Below, in pieces: positions 48,407 to 58,599 of a stretch of 64,000 bases of DNA. The notes below the pieces were generated by a model. It had not been told where the DNA came from. It searched no databases and saw only the letters and a program-made list of their open reading frames with translations. Made by a program: the position numbers and the translations under genes. Source of the DNA: Patellaria atrata CBS 101060 (lineage: Eukaryota > Ascomycota > Dothideomycetes > Patellariales > Patellariaceae); the NCBI GenBank assembly GCA_010093705.1, contig MU006091.1, positions 1,735,038-1,799,037 of the forward strand, read 5' to 3'. Each line of letters begins with the position of its first letter. The first letter of the stretch is position 1.

Positions 48407-49078
48407 ATGAAGCTCTCTACCCTTCTCAAAAGCCTATGCTTCGTACCGACCGTACTGGGCGCCTTCGACCTGAATCGAGCTGGCGCGGTTCTCAAAGCGC
48501 CAGAGGGAGATTCCTTCACTTCAGTCACCGGCACCTTCACTGTCCCGAACTTGACCGGCAACAACAAGCTCTCCATATGGATCGCAATCGGCGACTCCCT
48601 GAATCAGGATATCGTCCTCAAAGGAGGTATTACCTACGCGAACGGCCTCAAGTCATGGGCTGCCTGGTTCCCAGCCCCAGAGACTGATATCACGAGCACC
48701 GTTCCCGTCAGATCTGGGGATTCCATCACCGTTACAGTCTCGACAGCGGCGGGCAGCACAGGGGGAACTGTGGTCGTTGAAAACAAAACACAAAACAGAA
48801 GGACCACGCAAACCATTACGGCACCGGCCGATTTCGATCCCTCAAGACTGAATGCACTTGCCGCCGATTGGTTCGTGCAAGCATATCAAACTGCAGGAGA
48901 ATTGGTTCAGGTGCCCCGATTCCAGACAGTCACCTTTACGGCTTGCAGTGCGACGCTTGCTAGCGGAGGAACCGTCGCTCTCACCAGTGCAGGTGTTTAC
49001 GAGATTCAGGGTACTTCCGGACAAATCTATTCCAGAACAACCACAACAGCAAATGGTGTGACGGTGAGGCAGCAGTAA
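48407..49078 (+). CDS. Peptidase G1 (eqolisin)-fold secreted protein with altered catalytic dyad
   Basis: 223 aa, one exon. I chose the ATG at 48407 because it starts a signal peptide (MKLSTLLKSLCFVPTVLG); the frame is open further upstream. The fold is read from the order of strands: GTFTVPNL, LSIWIAIGDS, SWAAWFPAPETD, GDSITVTVSTAAGSTGGTVV, LAADWFVQAY and VPRFQTVTFTACSA, all as in fungal glutamic peptidases. In active eqolisins the dyad is Gln in ILQTG and Glu in AEWIVED. Here the matching places read VLKGG (Lys72) and ADWFVQ (Asp154). It may therefore be inactive, have another activity, or be a carbohydrate-binding relative of the same lectin-like fold. The frame is intact and the fold well kept, so it is probably functional in some way. 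Confidence 0.8.
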   Translation: MKLSTLLKSLCFVPTVLGAFDLNRAGAVLKAPEGDSFTSVTGTFTVPNLTGNNKLSIWIAIGDSLNQDIVLKGGITYANGLKSWAAWFPAPETDITSTVPVRSGDSITVTVSTAAGSTGGTVVVENKTQNRRTTQTITAPADFDPSRLNALAADWFVQAYQTAGELVQVPRFQTVTFTACSATLASGGTVALTSAGVYEIQGTSGQIYSRTTTTANGVTVRQQ

Positions 49079-50595
49079 AAGATTGGAGTCCTTGCGTAGG
49101 AACCTCATAGAGTTGAATTTAAGTAGATATCGGCAGTATATTGTAGATTGTGTTAGCATACAAATTGAAAAAGATTTCCCAGTCTTCCTAGAGAAACAGC
49201 ACCCATTTGATCATGTCCATGTTCATATTTCCTGTTAGGACATGCTTAAAAACATCGATCAGGTTGTCCATAACAGGCTAGAGCAATCTCTCCTTCCCGA
49301 GAAGTGTACAATTTCCGAGGAACAGACAATCCACAAATTCCTGGATTTATGTTTAACCTTTGTCAGGCAATCGAATGCTAGCCGGGATGTTCCAGGATTT
49401 CATCCGGTTCATAGTCGCTCGGATTGTAGTGGTTGGCATGGGAATTACAATGGGCACATGGGGTAGAGCAGAGCCGGGTTTAGCTTGGTCCGTAAGGTTA
49501 ATTGAATCATTGGGAGAGCTACAGGTTCAGAACCATATAAGAATATTTCGACCTGACCTAGCTTAGTGAAATATAAAGGCCTATTTGATCAAATCATGCT
49601 AATTTTTAATTTAATTTTTCAAAATGAATCACAGACCAAAACGCGCTGCCAAATCTCCACCAGAGGTATAGAGAGTAAAGCAGCGAACAGTTTCAGTTCA
49701 AATTGGGAGGATCATCAAACATCAGAACGGCACCTTCGTGATAATGACCGCAAGGGATACTCAGAGTTGTTTGGTGAAAGGAAAAACCGCGGAGGCGTAA
49801 AGTGGCCGGTTTCAAATTATTCCTTCCTTGACATAATAATAGTGATACCTGGGATCGCTACACAGTAGGACTAGGAAATGTTGTAAAGTTATAATGGGAG
49901 GAAAATTCTTCATCGGACTTTTTCTTCTATTAGAACGCGATAGCTTTGAATCGATGGATAGAGATTACAAATATTATGATGAATACCAATCGTGTAGAAG
50001 AGCCATTGCTAAATATACTCAAATGAATGACAGCATACTAGAAAAGTCAGGATAATTTTAGAGATTGAGGGAGAAAGATGAAAAAGTCTGGTGAGAAGTC
50101 CTGAGGTGGATTCACCGCTCGCTAAGGTAATTATGTAACCGACACCACCCCCTTGGACTGTAGGTATTATTATTCTAGCACAACCCGACTGATAATCAAC
50201 CATACTCTAAAGGTAGAACCTGCATATTCTTTTCTCCCCTGAACCCCAAAACCAGGGTGGTAAGGGGTGGTAATAGCTCTTCCAAATGAATACACACGTT
50301 GGTGACACGTCCCGCGCGGTTCCGAAAGGTCTAGTCTCCTTGGACTTAGCACAACTGTCAACAGCCCATTGAGATGAAGAGCATTTCTTGTATTTTCAAG
50401 CCCATTAAAGCAAATTGCACAGTTAAGGTCATTCGAAGAAACGATCTCTGGCACTGTCAGCAATCGCGCCTTCGTTGCGCAGTGAGTACCATGGCGATGC
50501 CTATTCTTCGGAAGCAAAAGGAGGATGGTTCGGGTATGTTATAGACCCCTTTTCGAGACGCTGAAATAATTTTGCTTAGCTTGTACCCAGAGGAA
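49079..50595. other. AT-rich region after the G1-type gene
   Basis: 1.5 kb with no supported gene; the small open frames (49242-49868) have no motifs. It forms the left edge of a decayed stretch. Confidence 0.35.
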
Positions 50596-52025
50596 GAGAT
50601 ATTGGAAGAAGAGATATATAGATACACTCGATACCGGCGGTTGTAAGTGCAGCTCGTTCCCGTCCAATGGCGTGAGTTAACAATGTTTAGACGCAACGAA
50701 CCTGAGAATCTTGCGGTGCGTTATCGCAAATTCAACGTGTCTGCTCTTATTAATGTCGCTGTCAATTTCATCGGAGATGGAGCCAAATCTTGTAAGACAT
50801 TGATCAGGTTGGGTCCCGACCCTTAAGACTATAACCTAACTCGCATGCTCAGGTGTCAAGCTACTGAAATGCATAGAAGGCTAATACAATAACGCATTCA
50901 TCATGACTATGGATAATGGGATTGAGATTTTAGTAAAAGTTCCGAACCCTTGATTCCGGTCCAGTTTTCTACAAGACAACCTCTGAGGTAGCCACAAGAA
51001 ATTTCGTATGTAACTTATCGCGCTGGTATACTAGAAAACTAATGTCCATGTTTCAGCTTCGTATTGTTCTAAATTTGCCCGTTCAACATATCTATGCGTA
51101 TTCTGCGGACCCACTGAATCCAGTCGGTGCTGAGTACGTCATTGAAGAAAAAGCTCAGGGCGTACAACTAGGAAGCCTTTGGTATCAGTAGCAAACGGAA
51201 TCCCAAGTCAATCTTATGACTCAGCTCGTTGACTTCGAGACAAAGCTGACTTCAGATATATTCCGGAGCCATGGCTGCATCTAATATAAGAAAGATTTGG
51301 AAAGCAAAGTCCTTCGGTTTCATGATCTGGATGTCAAAACCCTACCATCCAGCGACCGCCGGGTCCGTTGCGCATATCGCTCCCGTACCCAGACATCCAC
51401 TCTACAACATTTTTGTAGATCCAGGCACGAAGAAATTAACCCGTATCATTGATTGGCAGTTAGCCTCGGTGTGCGAGTCACTCTTTCAACATAGTATCCC
51501 ACGTATGCTGCTCCCCGTAGGATCGGGCACCACTAATAGTCAAACAAACACACGCCAGAAGAGGGTGATATAAGAAACAAGACTGTAGATCTGTTCAACC
51601 ATTACCAGCAGCTAAATAAACTTAGGGATAGGTAATGGTGGGTCGTGTTGAATTTGTACAATCGCTCTCTTCTAGATGAGCTCCTCTCTTCGGTATGCGG
51701 AGCTTGGAGCAGGAATGACGTGATTTCTATTCGTCACGCCTTGATAAATATTGCTACTTGATGGAAAGAAATTGCACCTGCGACGACACCTTGTCCCATA
51801 TTGTTCACGGAAGAGGAACTAAAGCTTCACCACAGTGAGGTAGAGCTTGTGCAGGGTCTCGGAGAAACCCTTCTCCAACTTCAAAACGATAACTTGATTC
51901 CACTGGGTGGTATGATCCGTCGGGAAAGGTACGAGTAGGCTTTACAGATCAATAATGCCGTCAGAAAGATGTTTGTTAATATGGCTGAAGACGACTCACA
52001 GAAAACCATGTACTCACGAGTATAA
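50596..52025 (+). pseudogene. Broken AIM9-like phosphotransferase (APH-fold kinase) gene
   Basis: Fragments appear in the right order for the fungal AIM9/aminoglycoside-phosphotransferase-like family. An N-terminal YTRYRR is joined over a GTAAGT..TTTAG segment to RNEPENLAVRYRKFNVSALI. Then GPVFYKTTSEVAT, NPVGAEYVIEEKAQGVQLGS, the kinase-like IFVDPGTKKLTRIIDWQLAS (Asp-rich loop region at 51410-51470) and a C-terminal LVQGLGETLLQLQNDNLIPL. The catalytic stretch is partly lost, and stops and frame changes occur throughout (for example TAG at about 51189-51191). In yeast Aim9 is mitochondrial; many fungi carry large families of such kinases. This copy is dead. The right end is set by a TAA at 52023-52025. 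Confidence 0.75.
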
Positions 52026-52935
52026 ACATACCAGGACTTAGATACCTGAATACAGAAGTTCTGTTAACATAATGTGTTCTTACGGTCGCCCTCGTTATAT
52101 TATCCATTTCGCAATAGCATAAAGATCGCAAATTTAGAACTTCGCTAGCTCTACCCGTGACCAGTAAGTTCTAGATTGTTTCACTTTGGACTACGGAAAT
52201 GGTCGATATATTCCAGTTTCTAAATTTAGAACGGTTTGTGTACCCTCCTAATGTCTAAGCTATATACGTAGTCAACCAAGATAATCTCAGGCAATTTGAG
52301 AGAAGTGATAAGGTAACGGCGTCAAGGCAGAAACAGCAATTTGACACATACTAATCACGATTACTACCAAGATCAATCATATATAAGGTGGAGCTGGTGA
52401 TGTGTACCACATTTTCATTTCATCGGTCAAAGCTGACAAGGAATTGAAGCCAAAGCGAGTCGCATTTCCCCCTACTCCCTAAATAGAATTTGAAGGTGGA
52501 GTGGATTATACAGAGTTGCCTAAAATGGGGACGAAGGTTGTGGTAATATTAAAGAGTCCAAGTATGTAACGATTAAGTCATCACTCATTTCCCTTCGAAG
52601 CACACAGGCAGTCATTCAAGATCCTGCACACCCCATTCGCTTACTCTAATGTCATATCCATTGAAGATCAACATCACACATACAAAAGATCAATATGCCT
52701 TAAACTAGAATTACGTAAATCGCCAGCATCGGTCGCCGACATTCAGGCGACGCGAAAGCCGAGATCAGCTCGCAGCCATGGAAGGCTGTGATGCATTCCA
52801 TGGCTGTGATGCAGGAAACCAGTTTCCAAAGCAAAGGGAAGATGGCGACCGTTTCATGTTCAGCGGGAGTCGACCGCTACGCAGAAAGTCGTGGCCACCA
52901 TTTATATGGTGGACTTACCGGCGAGAATTGGAATC
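52026..52935. other. Decayed intergenic sequence left of the inverted solo LTR
   Basis: 0.9 kb. Around 52735-52925 base composition changes to a less AT-rich patch with a tandem-like TGTGATGCA..CCATGGCTGTGATGCA, otherwise nothing recognisable. Confidence 0.35.
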
Positions 52936-53221
52936 TGTGAGATAAACTGGATCTGCAGGTGCATGGAGTATATTGCGATTCTCAAATGAGTGGTTCTATC
53001 TGGCTGTTATATACGGCAGGTGTGTACCAAAACGGACGGAACAGTATTAAATACATGTCTTAGAGAAAACAGTAAAAATAGGTACCAACAGTAAGAATTA
53101 AAAGATAGTTAGGACTGTATCAGATTAGTAACCCTGGTTACGCTGATACCAAATAAGCGAGTAGCTCGTTAGCTCTAGTCGCCAGTAAGACCAATAACTC
53201 CGACAGCTCCACCATCTAACA
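52936..53221 (-). mobile_element. Solo LTR, family 2, inverted (286 bp)
   Basis: On the plus strand it runs from TGTGAGATAAACTGG to CACCATCTAACA and is flanked by the target duplication GAATC (52931-52935 and 53222-53226). Read on the minus strand it starts TGTTAGATGG and carries the same blocks as 27344-27607: GGGTTACTAATCTGATACAG, ACTGTTCCGTCCG, GTATATAACAGCCAGATAG and AACCACTC. Outer parts of the two copies differ considerably. No internal retrotransposon sequence is next to it. Confidence 0.85.
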
Positions 53222-54203
53222 GAATCGCTATAGAGCATCCTATTACAGTCATTGTTTTGAGATAGTTTCTTAAGTAGAAAGCTGATAAGAGTCTTCATGT
53301 AGGAGAGTAAGTGGCTAGAGATAATGAACTCTAGGCATACAAACTCGGCTGTACATCAATAACATGTAAAGATGAGAGTCCAAACTAGAGGTACGACCTA
53401 TAGGAACACTTGTAGTATCTGGTAGGGCTACACATGATTACATTTTCGAAGCATACAGATTTGCAAACCATAGCTTTTGAGGCTCTCGAGCAAGCAAGTA
53501 GATGCGCTCCTGATTTCTCATAATGCTTAAAGTGATGAGCAAGTCACTCTTAATTACTCGCTCTTAATTACCCAACAAAGCTCCCAGTACATGAACTCGA
53601 AAAGCGTTATCAGATAATTGGCCAGGTTCTGGGATTATACAAGAAATCAAACATCGAATTTAGTCTTGAACCAGAGCCCGGAGCGCATTCGAAACCTCCG
53701 AGGCTAGGAGCGTCTTTACAGCATCTGACTCTCATCGACTCTGGATCTTTGAACGTAATTCAGCTGTATAAGACTGGTCAAATAAGCAAGCGATCGAGCG
53801 TCAGTATCTTCTACGAGTGGACGGCTCATCAGTAATCATTTGCAAGAAGTTGATGAAGTTCATGTCTTTGGTTGGCAGGTATAAATTTCCTAGATGTGCC
53901 GGGGGATTCAATTAATGAGTGACTGGGGTGACTGTTAGACAAGATAGGATGCGCCTTACGCTGATAAGGGAATTCGAAACTTGTTTGGAGGAGGGTAATC
54001 CATGTGTTGCCAGCTAACCTTTACTAAAATCATTCGGCTAGAAGCTACTTAAACTGTCGCACAAAACTGGAGGAATATCTACACGTGGCATGGAGATTAT
54101 GTCCATCTTGAAGGGCAGCTTTACTGTAATCTTTTAACTACTGCTTGACTATCGAAATTCTAAGGTGTATTAAAGTGAGCCTGCGAGGAGAAGATCGGGA
54201 GTA
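53222..54203. other. AT-rich intergenic region
   Basis: 1 kb with stops in all frames; no feature recognised. Confidence 0.35.
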
Positions 54204-55292
54204 TTACAAAATTTTAGAGTTTAGATCGTGGCGCGGGACTAATATATACGCGCTGGAAGCTACAAAGTAGGCTGTAAAGATATGGCATGTTCTAGCTTCA
54301 TTCCCTGGCTCGCCATCTCCTGGAAGACGGCGTGCATGGTTCTCTAACCTATGTTCAACGTCTGCACTTAACTCAACAGGGTGTGGTGGTACAGCAGGTG
54401 GCCTCGCCAATCCAATGTGACTTATTTTACCTGTACTTTCCATTTCAGCACGGCCGACAATGCCTGAGAGCGGGCTGGGCATTTGGTGAATGACGGATTT
54501 AGGAGCCTCAGACGCTGGGTGAGGTAGCCTAGATTGAGGTCGTCGCAGGAGATACCCTAGGATAGCGGTTATCAAAGTTAAGCCTGCAACACCCCCAACT
54601 ACACCACCGACTAAAGCCGCCGTGTGGTTGTTCGATGAGCGATTGGTCGGCTCGTCCAACGCAGAGGTTGATGTTGGCGCAAGCCCTCCGGGAGAAGGCT
54701 TGGATGGCTGTAGATTGAAATTTCTTCCGTTAATTAGGTTCTTTTATTCTTGAGAGTTAGTTAAAAGAGGGACAAACATTAATCGCAGTAGCTGGAACCG
54801 AGAACGCATATCCCTCGATGGCAAGTGCGTAAACTTGGGCGCCGGGCGGGGCGGACCAAGTACTCGTCACTGTAACTGATGAAATGCCGTACGCTGTGAC
54901 CCGAATAGTTTCCACGTCGCTATAGCATGTTCCATTCAGGGCGGGCCGGGTGAATGGGGCATTTACGCTGGTCGCGAGGCCCATGCCGTTCGGACAGCAC
55001 GCTAGGTAGCCATCTGGAAAGAAGCTGCTAAAAATGGTTTGATAACCAGCAGGGCAGATCAAGGGTGCAATTGCTGGTAGCGGGGTGACGATGGACTTCT
55101 GTGAGAAGTATGACGAGAGGAACTGGGGTGGATAACACTGAGTAAATGTCGAAGATGGGACAGGACTAGGGTGATTGATGTAGATAAAGTACGAACTCGC
55201 TGCCATCATTGTGAATTGACTATAGGTACATGATGCAGGCCTGTAAAGGTTGCAGTGATAGCACCGATTATGTCTGAAACGTTGTCCGCCAT
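54204..55292 (-). CDS. Single-pass membrane protein with Cys-rich ectodomain; 5' end unresolved
   Basis: Two parts are clear. An upstream exon ending at 54778 encodes an extracellular Cys/Pro/aromatic region (CYPPQFLSSYFSQ, LICPAGYQTIFSSFFPDGY, LACCPNGMGLATS). A 70-nt intron (54777-54708, GTTTGT..TACAG) joins it in phase to 54707-54204, with a Ser/Thr stalk, one transmembrane helix (ALVGGVVGGVAGLTLITAIL), basic residues (RRPQSR) and a cytosolic tail (PPAVPPHPVELSADVEHRLE). I know this layout from many uncharacterised ascomycete surface proteins. Near 55210 a family-like start (MADNVSDIIGAITATFT at 55292) is one base out of frame with PASCTYSQF, so either an exon boundary is missed or the gene carries a frameshift. 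I do not see a signal peptide. Function unknown. Confidence 0.55.
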
Positions 55293-56524
55293 TTTGTTTC
55301 GAAAGGTTCATAGTTGAAGAAAGGAGTGATGGCATGGCAGAAATAAGAATTGCACAAGAAAAATAAACATAGTCCAATGTATTGTACTTGCCGTTTCCTT
55401 TCGTTTTTCGCCCAAGAGCTGGACTGGCTGTCTATACTTATTGAATGCAGGGCGTACAGCGTATAAAACCCGGTAATTGGTGATACATGGGGGGCAAGAC
55501 TGTTGGGTGAACTGTCACGAAAGATTGTAGATTCAACCGTTTTCGTAAAAGATTTGATTATTGTACGAGGGATTCTATGCACACTGAGTAGGAGGGGCCG
55601 AAGCGGAGAAAACGATAAGTCGATAAAAGGCTCGCTGGGCGGAGTCGACAGTGAGGCAAACATCAGCCGTATACCTGTGGTAACCATTAGAAGCAGCGGT
55701 CTAAGGATAAAGGCCTGTTCGTATCAGTCCATCGTAAGTGAAAGGGAGATGCTGCAGAGACACGAAGATACTGAATGGCGTTCGAAAGGAGGTTTAATAT
55801 AGAACTAACCCGGTCTGCTGGGAGCGGGGAGAGTTGGAAACGCTGCACGCAGACATGCAAGAATCAGTAAGGTAGCTTCAAGGGCTCGAAGAAGGGAGCA
55901 CAAGAGGCTGATGGTTGTTGGTTCAATACAAGAAAGAAGGGAGAAAAGATGATGTGTGATTAGAGTAGAAGTCCAGAGTCTTTCTGTTTTGGACTAAAAA
56001 TAGGGAGCACGTGATCATGATGGTAACTTACAGCACCTTTTACCTTATCCATACTAGCTCCAATTTATAATCTCGATTAGATTATTGGATGTGCGACACT
56101 GAGTATACCATAGGTAAGGTAGTTCTGTCGAATTTTGGAATACACGTCAAAATTTAGAGATTGTTGCTTGATTCCTCTAAGTTCCATAATGGAAGTAATC
56201 ATAATAAGATGCAAAACGAACGGGCAGGCACCCGGGCTGAGGTGTTCAATTATGCCTTTCTTCCACCGGACCACACCTTCCCCATCCGTACATCGACAGC
56301 ATAGGGCAGGAAGAGATAGGATGGAGAAACAGGTAATGGGTACAGGCTAATTATAAGGTAGTGGAGGTAACGTTGACGGTGAGGTACCTTGTAACCGCTA
56401 CGGTGCTACCCGACATGTGTTTCTCCCTATTCTCCTACCTTAAGGTATCATATCTAAGGTTAGCAAAGTAGGTCCTCGCGGTAGGAGTAGAACTACTTCA
56501 AAGCCGTTTCCACTTGCTCTCACC
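55293..56524. other. Intergenic region between the membrane-protein gene and the GH71 gene
   Basis: 1.2 kb. Open frames at 55268-55687 minus and 55503-55802 plus show no motif, though the first might contain an upstream exon of the membrane-protein gene. TAAGGTA-like repeats occur around 56340-56460. Confidence 0.35.
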
Positions 56525-57878
56525 ATGATCCAGCCATCGCTGCTGTATCTTGCTTCCTTCTTCCTCGCCCTTCCTATAAACTTTGGCCTTTGCGACAGAG
56601 AAGTCTTCGCTCACCACATGATAGGTCTAACGTACGGCTACACCATACAAGACTTCGCCAACGACGTCAATGCTGCTTCCGCTGCGGGAATCGATGGATT
56701 TGCGCTCAACATCGGTGCCGATGACCATACATCGACTTCGCTGAAAAATATCTATGCTGCTGCCGAGAGACGGCAATTTCAAGCTCTTCATATCCTTTGA
56801 CTACGCCGCCAACTGGAAAGGTTGGACGCCGGAAGAGGCGATCGCCATCATCCATAGTTATAGCAGCAGCCCTGCGCAGTTCCGGTACAACAACAAAGTG
56901 TTTGTCTCACTTTCGAAAGTCCTGCCGCCGCCGGTGACTGGGCTCAGATCAAGCAGCAGACAGACGCTTTCTTTGTTCCTGACTATTCCAGTAGAGGCCC
57001 TTCAGGCGCTGCCGCCTTACCAAACGTAGATGGTTTGTTTCCCAGGGATGCATGGCCGGACTACAAAGCCGACGTGCCAACCAGTGACCAAGATGTAAGA
57101 TTCACTCCTGTGACGGCTACCACTCTTGAATCCTAACCATAACCCCAAGTATAAAGCAGCACTCGGTAATCGACCCTTCATGATGCCTGTCTCTCCCTGG
57201 TTTTATACCAATGTACCCAAGTACGGCAAGAACTGGCTCTGGCACACAACCAACCTCTGGCCTTTGCGCTGGCAGCAGGTCTTTCAGGCCAGACCCACCT
57301 TTCTCCAGCTCATTTCGTGGAATGATTGGGCCGAGTCCCACTAACTCGGCCCCATCACGAAGTACGAGGGCGATATACCGACTGGTGCGCTCTGGTATGT
57401 CCAGAACATCCCGCACAATGCCTGGCTCAATGATCTACCTTATTACATTCGAAAGTACAAGGATAATGGTGCGGAGCCGCCGGCCGGGTCTTACACGCCG
57501 CATGTCACCTTCTGGTATCGTTTAAACCCCAATCGCGGTTGTTCTGACGACGGGACAACTTGCAACAGCCAGATGAACGGTCAACCCACCTTCCCACCCC
57601 AAGAGTGTACCGGGGATGCTGTATCATTCTCGATTTTCGCGCCTACAGTCTCGATTGTTCAAGTCTCTGTTGGCGGAGTGTCGATCGGTTCAAGTTCTAG
57701 CACTGGACTGGGTGTCTTTTCAGGTTCTTTCACGTTGAAAGGTAAGGTTGGGCCTGTCACTATTTCCGCTTCGTTGAGAGACGGAACGAAACTAGGCCCT
57801 GTAACCGGACCAGCTATCACAACAGCCTGTTTCGACGGTGGTAGGACGAACTGGAATGTGTGGGTCGGAGGGACTTGA
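56525..57878 (+). pseudogene. GH71 alpha-1,3-glucanase (mutanase), lightly damaged
   Basis: GH71 enzymes cut alpha-1,3-glucan in fungal walls. A signal peptide (MIQPSLLYLASFFLALPINF) leads to the family start VFAHHMIGLTYGYTIQDFAN and GIDGFALNIGADD. Then come FKLFISFDYAANW, the FVPDYSS region, RPFMMPVSPWFYTNVPKYGK, WLWHTTNLWPLRWQQVFQ and LISWNDWAESH, and a beta-rich C-terminus ending WVGGT. A 55-nt intron at 57095-57149 (GTAAGA..CAAG) joins TSDQD to YKAALGN in phase. Damage: one-base frame changes near 56765 and 56910, and a TAA at 57343-57345 where the family has Tyr (ESHYLGP). All else is well conserved, so loss looks recent, or one or more changes are sequencing errors. Confidence 0.82.
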
Positions 57879-58309
57879 GAGTAATGAGTGATAGCCTCCT
57901 AAGATACCAATACTCGTGTCTACAATACTATATCTGTCCAGTAGTACAATTCGTCTTCGTCATATTTTATCACTTTCTAATCACAGCGACCATTTCTACT
58001 TGCAATATGACCCTCTGCTCCTTTGCTACCACCATCGCATTGAGCGGTTCCCATTCAAAAGCTCCACTCATACTTTCGGTCTTCACAACTTTTAAGTCTT
58101 TCGTCAGATTCTTTTTCGGAATTCTGGTATTGAAAACACGAACTGGTCACTTGGCTTCTTTAATGTCTCCCGAGCAAATCTCGTCTCCAACAAACCAATT
58201 TCCTGAGTACTGACAACGCCGCTTTTGAATACAATGACTCTTTCACCCTGCTAACTGTTCAGCTGGTCTCAATATCTCAGACCGCCCATCAGGCCCGAAA
58301 TGGCATGCC
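57879..58309. other. 3' region after the GH71 gene
   Basis: 430 bp; an open frame at 57860-58213 overlaps the GH71 end and has no motif. Confidence 0.3.
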
Positions 58310-58500
58310 TGTAGAACCTTGTTGTCATGGCTCAACCTCAGATGAAAGCTGAAAGGTATATTGCTATATCTACATAAAGCTTAAACTTTAGGAAAGAAAT
58401 TTTTGAGACAGCCTATGCTGTTCTACTAAGTACGGTATGACTAAGCCGCTGGATCATCCAAAGCACTTATACCTATCGGGTCTAACCCGTGACACTTGTA
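58310..58500 (+). mobile_element. Fragment of the pogo/Fot1-type transposase
   Basis: About 190 bp matching, in inverted orientation, 28175-28365 inside the transposon at 27.6-29.9 kb. Shared long stretches include GACTAAGCCGCTGGATCATC and CACTTATACCTATCGGGTCT. The flanking parts of the element and its inverted ends are not found here, so only an internal scrap remains. Confidence 0.75.
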
Positions 58501-58599
58501 AGTAGTGATACCTATCAATTCGAGCGATTAATGTTCATTATCTTTCTTAGTTCGGTCACTAGTCCCTTTAGCTAATAGTTAGTTTGCTAATGCGTCATT

